Of a stretch of DNA of 64,000 nt, positions 18,173-26,600 are shown one piece after another. Below the pieces are notes generated by a model. That model was given only the letters and a program-made list of their open reading frames with translations, was not told the DNA's origin and did not search any database. Origin of the DNA: Bacteroides oleiciplenus YIT 12058. GTDB taxonomy: Bacteria; Bacteroidota; Bacteroidia; Bacteroidales; Bacteroidaceae. Location: the NCBI RefSeq assembly GCF_000315485.1, contig NZ_JH992941.1, forward strand, positions 62,001 to 126,000, in the 5' to 3' direction. Made by a program: the position numbers and the translations under genes. Positions within the stretch are counted from its first letter, which is position 1; each line of letters starts with the position of its first letter.

Positions 18173-18398
18173 GGCTGTAACCGCTCATTACATATTCAAC
18201 TTTATATTGAGTAATAGGGCAATCTACACTGCCTACACCTAAACAATAAGTATATCCATCTCCTTCACCCCGAGCTAAAGCTTCTATGTTTTTCAATAGC
18301 AAATCATCCATTTGTTTACTGGACTTCCGACTGCAAAACACAGTTATTGAGACAACTGCACACAAGCTGATAACAACAATTTTAATCTTGTTTTTCAT
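18156..18398 (-). CDS. NVEALA-family small secreted peptide 2
   Basis: An 80-residue protein with a hydrophobic N-terminus (KIVVISLCAVVSITVFC) and the family motif as MDDLLLKNIEALARGE. The tail is GDGYTYCLGVGSVDCPITQY and then a tyrosine-rich end; it contains two cysteines. Aligned with peptide 1 the shared core is MxDLxLxNxEALARxE, whereas the tails are unrelated. The Cys in the hydrophobic segment (VFCSRK) could make it a lipoprotein. It overlaps the downstream propeller gene. Function unknown. Confidence 0.82.
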   Translation of the reverse strand: MKNKIKIVVISLCAVVSITVFCSRKSSKQMDDLLLKNIEALARGEGDGYTYCLGVGSVDCPITQYKVEYVMSGYSLEDLY

Positions 18399-18513
18399 AT
18401 TCCACTATTTTATATTAGATATTTGTATGAGGCAAACAAGTAGTATTGCTCATAAATTGCCTGTAAAGGTAGATGAGTTCCTGCATCAAACCAACTATTT
18501 TGCCTTACAACGA

Positions 18514-18555
18514 CTTACCAACCTTTATCAAGCACCTTTTGGTAAGCATTGGTAA
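18514..18555. promoter_or_regulatory. Three TTGGTAA motifs upstream of NVEALA peptide 2
   Basis: CTTACCAA (18514-18521) and TTGGTAAG (18539-18546) form an 8-bp inverted pair, and a third TTGGTAA follows at 18549-18555. They lie between the membrane regulator and the peptide gene, where an operator or promoter of the cluster would be expected. Confidence 0.4.
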
Positions 18556-18566
18556 TTCTTTCTTTC

Positions 18567-19679
18567 CTATTCGTCATTAGCATTTTCCTCGATGGAATGG
18601 GGCATTTTCAAACAATAGAATCCATCCTTGTATTCTACAATAAGAGAAGAGACATCTTTCAACATTTCACGTAAACGACGGATAGCAGCATAAAGTTGGT
18701 TGGGATTTCCTTCCCCTCCCCATAGTTCCTTGTCTATTTCCACTGCAGTCAGTCGATAATCTTTTGTCCGTAAAAAAAGTTTCAACAAGATAATTGCTTG
18801 CGGCTGCACTTGCTGTATTTTTTCCCCATTCAACAAGATACCTTTTTCCGAATCCAAAATAGTCCCGTCAGCCAATTCATATAATCCGGTTTGTCCTACT
18901 TCTTCTTCCAAATGCATTTTTCTTTCAACAATTATCTTTTTCTCATGAATACAGACAACCGTTTCCTTTTTCACCAGCTTTCGTCGCAAGAAGGAAGTTA
19001 TCTGCCTATAATATAAAAGAAGAAGGAAAAAACAAAGCCAAAGTAAAAATAATATCATGATGGGCGGCCCTACCTTTAACACCTGCCACCAGTTATAAGA
19101 AACAAAACCCGTTGCCTCCACTTCACAACGAAATCCTATATAACGAGACAACAAGCTATCTCCCCGTAGCACTTTTACACTGTCGGAAGAATAAACAGCG
19201 GAAGTATTTTTCAATAAATCAGTAGTTGAAAGACGAATACCGGTAGTAGCCGCAACAGATTTCCCAACCAATAAACTATCCCAAGATATATTCAGTATAT
19301 CAACATTCAAAGGATGTTTCTCAAGCACATAGCTGAGCATCATTCTCTTTTCAGTATATTGAACAAGACTATTATCAAATTTCACACGCGGTATATCATA
19401 GTTGCGCGTTCCATACTTGCTTGTCAAAGTCACAGAACTTCGAAACGGAGTTTCCAATGTTTGTACTTCAGGAGAATCAGCAAGTATACATAACACAGCA
19501 ACATCCCCCCGTTTCTGTACCTCCAGCTTTAACGCCTCCACAAATGTTTCCTCCGCCAATGCGTCCCATTCCAGTATCTGTTCCTTATAGCTATTATAGA
19601 AGATATAGACATATATCCCTGTAACCATAGTACAGATGAAAGCTCCTATCCACAAACATATTAATCTACCGGATTCCAT
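18567..19679 (-). CDS. Membrane-anchored winged-helix transcriptional regulator
   Basis: A 370-residue protein with an N-terminal membrane helix (about 7-29), a periplasmic domain of about 175 residues, a second helix (about 207-228) and a C-terminal cytoplasmic winged helix (about 265-360). The DNA-binding part ends YAAIRRLREMLKDV, a typical OmpR/PhoB-type recognition helix, followed by IVEYKDGFYCLKM, the wing. There is no kinase and no receiver domain, so it is a one-component sensor like ToxR or CadC but with the domain order reversed. As the first gene of the minus-strand cluster, it is the likely regulator of the NVEALA/propeller operon, sensing something in the periplasm. Confidence 0.85.
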   Translation of the reverse strand: MESGRLICLWIGAFICTMVTGIYVYIFYNSYKEQILEWDALAEETFVEALKLEVQKRGDVAVLCILADSPEVQTLETPFRSSVTLTSKYGTRNYDIPRVKFDNSLVQYTEKRMMLSYVLEKHPLNVDILNISWDSLLVGKSVAATTGIRLSTTDLLKNTSAVYSSDSVKVLRGDSLLSRYIGFRCEVEATGFVSYNWWQVLKVGPPIMILFLLWLCFFLLLLYYRQITSFLRRKLVKKETVVCIHEKKIIVERKMHLEEEVGQTGLYELADGTILDSEKGILLNGEKIQQVQPQAIILLKLFLRTKDYRLTAVEIDKELWGGEGNPNQLYAAIRRLREMLKDVSSLIVEYKDGFYCLKMPHSIEENANDE

Positions 19680-19855
19680 AGTCTTGCCTTTTTATTCATA
19701 GCCCGTCAAACATTTTATTCTGCAAAATTAGTATAAAAAAGCCGATAAGCACACTAATCTACAATTAATCTGACAAGTAGGAAGAGGGAAAAGGGAGAAG
19801 ACATCGCATCAGAACCAAGAAGAGAGAAGAAAAGTACAGAAAAAGATGCAAAAGT

Positions 19856-19886
19856 TTTGGAGATTTAAAGAAAAGCTATATCTTTG
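19856..19886 (+). promoter_or_regulatory. Promoter of tRNA gene
   Basis: TTTG (19856-19859) and TATCTTTG (19879-19886), separated by 19 bp, match the Bacteroidota -33/-7 consensus exactly. The mature tRNA begins 22 bp downstream. Confidence 0.85.
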
Positions 19887-19907
19887 CACCCGCAATCGAG
19901 AAACGAT

Positions 19908-19981
19908 GGCGGGATAGCTCAGCTGGTTAGAGCGCATGATTCATAATCATGAGGTCCCCGGTTCAATCCCGGGTCCCGCTA
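19908..19981 (+). tRNA. tRNA with CAT anticodon (elongator Met, or Ile2)
   Basis: All four arms fold. The 7-bp acceptor pairs 19908-19914 with 19974-19980, with one G-U at the first pair. The D stem is GCTC/GAGC, the anticodon stem CATGA/TCATG encloses the loop TTCATAA, and the T arm contains GGTTCAATCC. The anticodon CAT is at 19942-19944. It is not the initiator, because the first acceptor pair is G-U rather than a C-A mismatch. CAT is also used by tRNA-Ile2 after lysidine modification; I favour elongator Met. No CCA is encoded. Confidence 0.95.
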
Positions 19982-20125
19982 CTGATGAAGATTTAGACTG
20001 TTGAGAGGCTTCCACTCTTGGCGGTCTTTTTTGTTTTCAGACCGTTCTCAATAGCAGGTGGCATTACGGATTTCCGATAAAGTTCACGGCTATCATTAGA
20101 GAAAGCCTCGTCAACAAAAATCTAT

Positions 20126-20524
20126 CTATTCCACTTTCAAAGGTGTGAAAAGTTCAATTAGATTTTCCTCAGGATCTCTCAGGTAAACAACCCTCATCCC
20201 CCAATCAGGCATATCGGTTGGCTGATTAATAAGCTCAACACCCTTTTCAGAAAGGGTTTTAAAGGTTTCATCAACACTATCCACTTCAAATGATACCATC
20301 ATTTTTTCCCTGCAATCAGTCGGCTGATTTTTGTCCACATTACCAACAGCAGGTGCCATAAGGTCGGACGTAAATATCGCCAATCCTTCGATACCTTCGG
20401 CTACCTTGAAACTTCCATAGCAACCTTCAATATTAAAAACTTCTTCTAAACCAAGTTTTTCGGTATAGAACTTGAAACACTTTTCATAGTCTTTGACTAG
20501 TAATCTTACATTGCTAAATTTCAT
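20126..20524 (-). CDS. VOC-family (glyoxalase/dioxygenase fold) protein
   Basis: A 132-residue cytoplasmic protein of the vicinal oxygen chelate superfamily. It begins FSNVRLLVKDYEKCFKFYTE, with the two beta-alpha-beta-beta-beta modules and the C-terminal YLRDPEENLIELFTP that carries a metal-binding Glu. The family covers glyoxalases, isomerases and antibiotic-binding proteins; the exact reaction cannot be assigned. It lies downstream of guaA, separated by a long perfect hairpin, and is probably transcribed on its own. Confidence 0.85.
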   Translation of the reverse strand: MKFSNVRLLVKDYEKCFKFYTEKLGLEEVFNIEGCYGSFKVAEGIEGLAIFTSDLMAPAVGNVDKNQPTDCREKMMVSFEVDSVDETFKTLSEKGVELINQPTDMPDWGMRVVYLRDPEENLIELFTPLKVE

Positions 20525-20548
20525 AATTGTTTAATTTCAGATTGATTT

Positions 20549-20619
20549 AGTAACGATAAAAAAATAACTTGGTAAATGTTTCTTAAGAGTATCTACCAAG
20601 TTATTGTTTTATCGTTACT
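20549..20619. repeat. 26-bp near-perfect inverted repeat (hairpin) between guaA and VOC gene
   Basis: Arms 20549-20574 and 20594-20619 are complementary at 25 of 26 positions around a 19-nt loop. The hairpin lies directly after the guaA stop (minus strand) and 25 bp before the VOC start. It is longer than a usual terminator and could end guaA transcription or act as a mobile-repeat remnant. Confidence 0.7.
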
Positions 20620-20639
20620 TAAAAGTTTATTCTATTCTT

Positions 20640-21947
20640 TTATTCCCACTCTATCGTCGCATTCGGTTTCGGCGACATATCGTAGCAAACACGATTTACA
20701 TTCTTCACTTCTTTCAGAATACGGTCGGTGATTTTCATCAGGATGGGCCACTCCACCGGTTCAATGGTAGCCGTCATGGCATCTACCGTATTGACGGCAC
20801 GAATAATAACCGGCCAGTCGAAAGAACGGGCGTTATCGCGTACACCCACAGACTTGAAGTCAGGTACTACCGTAAAGTATTGCCATACCTTCTTATCCAA
20901 TCCGGCAATCTGGAATTCCTCACGAAGAATGGCATCGGATTCACGTACAGCCTCCAAACGGTCGCGCGTGATAGCTCCCAAACAACGTACACCTAAACCG
21001 GGACCGGGGAAGGGCTGGCGATAAACCATCTCATAAGGCAAGCCCAATTCCAAGCCACAGGCACGGACTTCATCTTTGAATAATTGACGCAAAGGTTCTA
21101 CCAACTGGAACTTGAGGTCTTCGGGCAGTCCGCCTACGTTATGATGGGATTTCACCATTTTAGCAGTCTTCGTTCCGCTTTCCACAATATCCGGATAAAT
21201 AGTGCCCTGACCTAAGAAGTCGATACCATTCAGTTTACGTGCTTCTTCTTCGAACACACGGATAAACTCACCACCGATAATCTTACGTTTTTGTTCCGGA
21301 TCTTCCACACCTGCCAGTTTATTTAGGAAGCGGTCGGTAACATCTACATAAACAAGGTTTGCTTTCAGTTGATTACTGAATACTTCGACCACATCTTCCG
21401 ATTCACCTTTACGCATCAGACCATGATTGACATGCACGCATACCAGGTTATCGCCAATTGCTTTCAGCAACAAAGCGGCTACCACAGAACTGTCAACACC
21501 ACCCGACAGAGCCAGTAATACTTTCTTATCACCCACCTGACGCTTAATCAACTCGATCTGATCGTTGACAAAGTTCGTCATATTCCAGTTAGCTTCAGCT
21601 TTGCAAGTATCGAAAACGAAAGATTTCACGGCTGCCTTAATAGCTTCGATATCGTCTGCAAATTCAGCCAGTTTCACTGCACAAGTAGCCTTATCATGAC
21701 CGGCAGCCATAACAGGAATACCCAGCGAATAGATAGCCGGATTTACGTCGATAGCAACGCCATCAATCACATTGTTCGGCCCACCATTGATAATGATACC
21801 CTTTACGTTGGGTAATGCTTTCAATTCTTCCACTGTGATGTCGTGAGGATAAATCTCACTATACACTCCTAATGCACGGATGGCGCGCGCCAATACCGTA
21901 TTCTCATGACTACCCAAGTCAAGGATAACAATCATGTCCTGTTTCAT
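20640..21947 (-). CDS. guaA: GMP synthase with truncated, non-catalytic glutaminase domain
   Basis: This enzyme would make GMP from XMP with ATP and ammonia. The ATP-pyrophosphatase part is complete: LSGGVDSSVVAALLLKA is the P-loop, and the dimerisation domain ends VCYDMSPKPNATIEWE. The N-terminal class I amidotransferase domain is only about 120 residues instead of about 200. It keeps the opening IVILDLGS and the IIINGGP motif, but where the family has GICYGMQ with the nucleophilic Cys it has PVMAAGHDKATCAV, and the His-Glu pair (FHPE-type motif) is absent. At 435 residues it is about 80 shorter than usual. It must use free ammonia or a separate glutaminase. The frame is intact. Confidence 0.9.
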   Translation of the reverse strand: MKQDMIVILDLGSHENTVLARAIRALGVYSEIYPHDITVEELKALPNVKGIIINGGPNNVIDGVAIDVNPAIYSLGIPVMAAGHDKATCAVKLAEFADDIEAIKAAVKSFVFDTCKAEANWNMTNFVNDQIELIKRQVGDKKVLLALSGGVDSSVVAALLLKAIGDNLVCVHVNHGLMRKGESEDVVEVFSNQLKANLVYVDVTDRFLNKLAGVEDPEQKRKIIGGEFIRVFEEEARKLNGIDFLGQGTIYPDIVESGTKTAKMVKSHHNVGGLPEDLKFQLVEPLRQLFKDEVRACGLELGLPYEMVYRQPFPGPGLGVRCLGAITRDRLEAVRESDAILREEFQIAGLDKKVWQYFTVVPDFKSVGVRDNARSFDWPVIIRAVNTVDAMTATIEPVEWPILMKITDRILKEVKNVNRVCYDMSPKPNATIEWE

Positions 21948-22078
21948 CTGATTCCTTTTTTAGTTTTTATATTGTTAATAGTTTGACTTTACTTTCAATT
22001 CATCCGCAAATATAAAGATTAAAAAAAACGCAGCAATGCATTGATTCTCTAAAGTTTCATTTCAAATGAAATTGAGTA

Positions 22079-22117
22079 TAAAAAAAGGAAGGATGTCCAA
22101 ACTACAGACATCCTTCC
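22079..22117 (-). terminator. Rho-independent terminator of the NigD-like gene
   Basis: GGAAGGATGTC (22087-22097) pairs perfectly with 22107-22117 around a 9-nt loop. On the minus strand the stem is followed by a run of T (A-run at 22079-22086 on plus). It lies 29 bp after the stop of the NigD-like gene. Confidence 0.92.
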
Positions 22118-22145
22118 AGTTATCAATCACAGTCTCACAAAAAAA

Positions 22146-22895
22146 CTATTTCAAATCCTGTTTACTTCTTACCGCCGCAACTTCCGGATTAGCCGGTGTA
22201 AGAGACTTATTGGTGCAATAATCGAACTCTGCCGACTTTTCGCCAGTAAACGACTTCCATTTCAGTTTCAGTTTAACCGTTTTACCTTCCGTATCGGGCA
22301 GCCCATCCAATTTAAAGGCTACCAGACGGTCTTCTGTTGTTCCATAAGTATCCTCATACGCATTATGTCGGAACTCTACTTCATAAGGATTCTCAGGATT
22401 CTGCCCCAACAGCAGATTCACAAAATGCTTATTACGACCTCCCCATACAGTCCTGAAACGAAGTGTCAGATAACCGTCTTCCGCAATAGTCACCCAGTCA
22501 TTTATAATCTCTACAGGATCAGTACCGTATATCTTATCATTTTCCTCTCCCAAATCCGGTGCGATGGGTTTTGTAAGGATACTATCTATCCAATTGATAT
22601 GAATAGCTTTACTATAATCACCGCTTGACTCGTCCACTTCATCGTAATTCACCAAAGCTCTGACTTCTTTATCGCCAAAAGGAGATTTCTTCACATTAGT
22701 CGGCAATAATGTTGTTTTATCATCCAATTGTAAAAACAATGAACCGTCCGCATCGCTCTTCACCGTTACAAGAGCATTCGGGTACCTCAGGGAATAATTG
22801 TTATCGTCATCGTCCAGACAGGACTGAAAACCCAAAGTAAAAAACATAGTCCCCGCAAATAAAAGTGCTTTACTAAATACTGAATTAATTTTCAT
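22146..22895 (-). CDS. NigD-like lipoprotein
   Basis: A 249-residue lipoprotein (lipobox GFQSC followed by LDDDDNN, an acidic tail typical of surface-exported Bacteroidota lipoproteins). The rest is beta-rich and matches the NigD-like family (N- and C-terminal NigD domains), first named beside a Prevotella bacteriocin. Features include GYLTLRFRTVWGG and LVAFKLDGLPDTEGK. Function is not known for most members. I chose ATG at 22895 because AGGAGG lies about 9 nt upstream; the longer frame has none. It has its own terminator and a long non-coding upstream region with a palindrome and tandem array. Confidence 0.85.
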   Translation of the reverse strand: MKINSVFSKALLFAGTMFFTLGFQSCLDDDDNNYSLRYPNALVTVKSDADGSLFLQLDDKTTLLPTNVKKSPFGDKEVRALVNYDEVDESSGDYSKAIHINWIDSILTKPIAPDLGEENDKIYGTDPVEIINDWVTIAEDGYLTLRFRTVWGGRNKHFVNLLLGQNPENPYEVEFRHNAYEDTYGTTEDRLVAFKLDGLPDTEGKTVKLKLKWKSFTGEKSAEFDYCTNKSLTPANPEVAAVRSKQDLK

Positions 22896-22976
22896 AGTGT
22901 GGTTCCTCCTATTAAACATTTTAAATAATTTCTCTACGTTATAGAAATGAAATATGGGGGAAAAGACTGCATGGTA

Positions 22977-22994
22977 TATTGTTAATTAACAATA
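22977..22994. promoter_or_regulatory. 18-bp perfect palindrome upstream of NigD-like gene
   Basis: TATTGTTAATTAACAATA is a perfect dyad 82 bp upstream of the NigD-like start. Its length and position suggest a dimeric regulator site. No regulator can be named. Confidence 0.5.
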
Positions 22995-23131
22995 ATGTGT
23001 CAGAGAGAATAATGCGCATCGCATAACCCTTCTCCGACTAACCACCAAACCGCAAACCGGACAGAGGGCTAAACAGACATTTTTCCACTTACGAAACATC
23101 TCATTAATAATCAAGACATTGAAGTTTCCGA

Positions 23132-23312
23132 CAGGTAGGAAACGATCGTTTCTATTGGCGGAAACGACTGTTTCTAACAGCAGGAAACTGTCGTTTCCAA
23201 GCCTTAGACACGAGCGTTCCCATTAAAGGAAACTGTCGTTTCCATTAGGAGAAACTGCAGTTTCCATCAAGGGGAACGGGCGTTCCCATCAAGGGAAACT
23301 GACACTCGCATT
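23132..23312. repeat. Tandem array of about eight 22-23-nt palindromic repeats
   Basis: Units follow one another head to tail with core GGAAACtgtCGTTTCC and tail ATt. Clear cores are at 23138-23152, 23160-23174, 23183-23198, 23228-23243, 23251-23264, 23271-23287 and a half unit at 23293-23305; a degenerate one is near 23209-23221. The last four units are exactly 22 nt. Arms co-vary (GGAAAC/GTTTCC becomes GGGAAC/GTTCCC), so the dyad is selected. The period is not a multiple of three, so it is not coding. There are no cas genes and no fixed repeat with unique spacers. It occupies part of the 746-bp gap 22896-23641, which has no gene. Confidence 0.9.
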
Positions 23313-23496
23313 GCTGGACTGATTTCACCCTATAGGAATGAAAAGAAAATGCAAACGGTATATAAACAATGAAGCCCTACAGAATACAAATAAAGGCAAG
23401 GCCTTCGCACACAATTCAACAACATTCGCATAAAATGCTTATATGGGCTGGTAATAAAGGAATTAGGCTCTATAAATGTAAAGAAACAGAACGAAA

Positions 23497-23589
23497 ACGG
23501 TGTAGGTAAGTGATTTATCAACACTTACCTACACCGTGCCTACACCCCGTTAATCAGCTACATATCTGCAACTTACGCATCGGGTGTAG
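23497..23589. repeat. GGTGTAGG stem-loops downstream of the Tricorn-like gene
   Basis: A perfect 16-bp hairpin (23497-23512 with 23522-23537, loop 9 nt) is followed by CCTACACCCCG (23539-23549), complementary to CGGGTGTAGG (23580-23589). The element GGTGTAGG thus occurs four times, two per strand. It lies 50-145 bp beyond the Tricorn-like stop and could end that transcript. Confidence 0.6.
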
Positions 23590-23641
23590 GAGTGCATGCA
23601 AAAAGGCATAAAACTCTTCTTTGTACAGCAAGCAATTCTCA

Positions 23642-26600
23642 CTACTTACTGAAATCTCTCGGAGCCGGAACAGGAGGCAACGGCTTGCGATTCTGTAATT
23701 CTTTCATCACCTCCTCAATAGCCTTATTGAGCTGTTCATCCTCTCCGTTCCATTCCTTCAACGGATCATTATCAATCAGGATATCCGGATCTACACCATG
23801 ATTTTCAATAATCCACTGCCCCGTCTTCGGGTCATAGCTGGTGAAGAAGGGCACACGGATATCCGTGCCGTCCATATAAGGAAGTGGGCCACTGATGCCG
23901 ACAATTCCTCCCCAAGTACGTGTTCCAATCAGCTTTCCAAGTCCCAGTGCACGGAAGCCCCACGGGAAGAGGTCGCCATCGGAAGCGGAGTATTTATTTA
24001 TCAGACAAACCTTCGGACCTACCTGCACAGCATCAGGCACAGTACCCGTTTTAGTAGAACCACGACGCATCGTCACACGATAAGGTTCGCGGGACAAACG
24101 TTCCAGAATCATCGGTGAAACATTACCGCCACCATTGGCACGGTCGTCAATTATCAAACCTTCCTTATCGAGTTGGGGATAGAAATAACGGGCAAACTCA
24201 TTCAATCCTTCCGGTCCCATATCAGGTATATAAATATAACCGATACGGCCTTTTGAAGCCTCATCCACCTTCTTCAGATTATTCTGCACCCAATTATAAT
24301 GATAAAGAGGATATTCATCTTCAATCGGACTGATGACAATCTTTGTGGCACCTGCCAACTGGGGTTTGCCGTTCAGCGAAATCTCTGTCGGCACACCGGC
24401 TTTGCCCACCAGCAATGCATACAGGTTCTTCACGGTATTCGTCGGCACACCGTCAATGGCAACAATATAGTCTCCCACTTTGGCTTCAATGCCCGGCTCC
24501 GTCAGCGGCGAACACAGTTCCTTGCTCCAGGAAGCTCCGGTCAGTATCTTCTCCAAACGGAAAAAACCACTCTTATCAGCAGATACTTCAGCACCCAGCA
24601 GACCGGTCTTTATGCGTTTAGGCTTTTCCGCCTCACCCGGATTGACGTATGCATGACCGCAATTCAATTCACCAATCATTTCACCAATGATATAGTTCAA
24701 ATCGAGACGCGTCTTTGCATAAGGTAACAGGACGGCATATTTCTGTTTGATAGCCTTCCAGTCCACCCCATGCATGTTTTCCAGATAGAAGCCGTCACGG
24801 TAGGCACGCCAAGCCTCATCAAATATCTGCGCCCATTCTTTGGGATAGTCCACAGGGATGGACATATTATCAAGATTAACAGCAGTGCTTAGGTTAGCCT
24901 GTCCTGCGGGAATATCCGTTACGTAGACTTGCTCGTCTTTGTAGAACGTAGCTTTCTTGCTGCCCGGAGTAACAAACATCATAGCACCATCGACCACCGT
25001 TTCTTCTTTCTGTTCTCCCAGATCGAAGACTTTTGTACCGCCACGTCCCCAGTAGTAGACTTTCTTTCCGTCGGAATAGAAATTGCCGTAATAAGAAGCA
25101 GCCACAGGCAGTTTGATGATGCGTTCGGCGATACCTTTCGGACTGAATTTCACGAGGGAGTCCTTCGGGGTTTCGCCCTTTGTGCTGTTGCTTACTCCCG
25201 CATCTTTCTGCAAGAAAGGCGACGGGGTATCTTCTGCCAACAAGGCAATATAAACTCCGTACATATTATTGTAAACATGGTTCCACTCCAACCAACCATA
25301 AGTCGGATTGAAGTCGCGGGCAGACGAGAATATCAGATATTTACCATCGGTACTGAATACAGGTGAAGAGGAATTATACCATTTGTCCGTTACTGGATAC
25401 TCTTTTTTATCAGCAATGTTATAGACGTACACAATGGTGATTTCATTATCCGCATCCCGGGTGTAGGTCAGCCACTTACTGTCCGGTGAGAAGGTGACAT
25501 CATCCGGTTCGCTCACCGGGTCCTGCAACAGCATGGTCACCCGGCGTGAGGCTACATCCAACAGATTGATGCGGTTCTTACGGTCGGTATAAACTATTGT
25601 TTTACTATCCGGGCTCCACTCAAAAGTGCGGATATATGTATCGTTACCTTTGGTCAGTTGCACCGGGTTGCCTTCGATGGCATCTTGCAGATAGAGTTCT
25701 GTTTCTCCCGTAGTATCGGAGATATAAGCGATGAACTTCCCATCGGGCGACCACTGGGCACTGCGCTCGTGAGCACCGGGAGTACGGGTGATATTCTTGG
25801 TCACTCCCTTGGTTGCCGGAAGGTTGAATACTTCGCCACGAGCCGTGATTGCCACCCGTTCTCCATCCGGAGAGGTGCTGATGGATGTAATATACTTGGC
25901 ACCCTTCTTAATATCGCCACGGGCATAGATGTTATCGGAAGCAAGGCTGATATTCACCTTCTCGGGTTTACGGGTAGAGGCATCCATCTTATAGATGTAT
26001 CCGCCATTCTCAAAGACAAGGGTATTGCCGGAAGCACTCGGGAACTTGACATCATATTCGGTAAAATCAGTCACCTTCTCCGTTTGTTTCGTCTTTGTGT
26101 TGTAGACGAAGATATTCATTGTGCGGTCGCGGTCGGAAAGGAAAAAGATATCGTCGCCAATCCACATGGGGAAGATGTCCTGAGCCACGTTATTCGTGAT
26201 ATTCTCCACCGACTTCTTGGCGGGATTGTATATCCAAATGTCATCTGCCATACCGCCCTTGTAGTACTTCCAGGTGCGGAATTCGCGCATGGTGCGGTTA
26301 TAGGCCAGTTGTTTCCCGTCGGGAGAGTAGCTACAAAAGCCACCTTCGGGCAGAGGAATGATTTCGGGCAAGCCGCCTTCTTGGTTAACAGTATAGAGTT
26401 TGCCGGAAAAACCACTGCTGATGCGGTTACGATATACGATTTGTTTGCCGTCGGGGCTCCATGCCATTACGATATTATTAGGCCCCATACGGTCGCCCAA
26501 GTCATCACGGGCATTGGTTGCAGTGTAAGTAAGGCGCTGCGGTTCGCCGCCTATGGAGGGGATGGTATACACTTCCGTATTTCCATCATACTGGCCTGTA

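Noticed and set aside
23109..23312. CRISPR array
   Set aside because: Units of 22-23 nt vary in sequence and are palindromic without unique spacers, and no cas gene is in the window.
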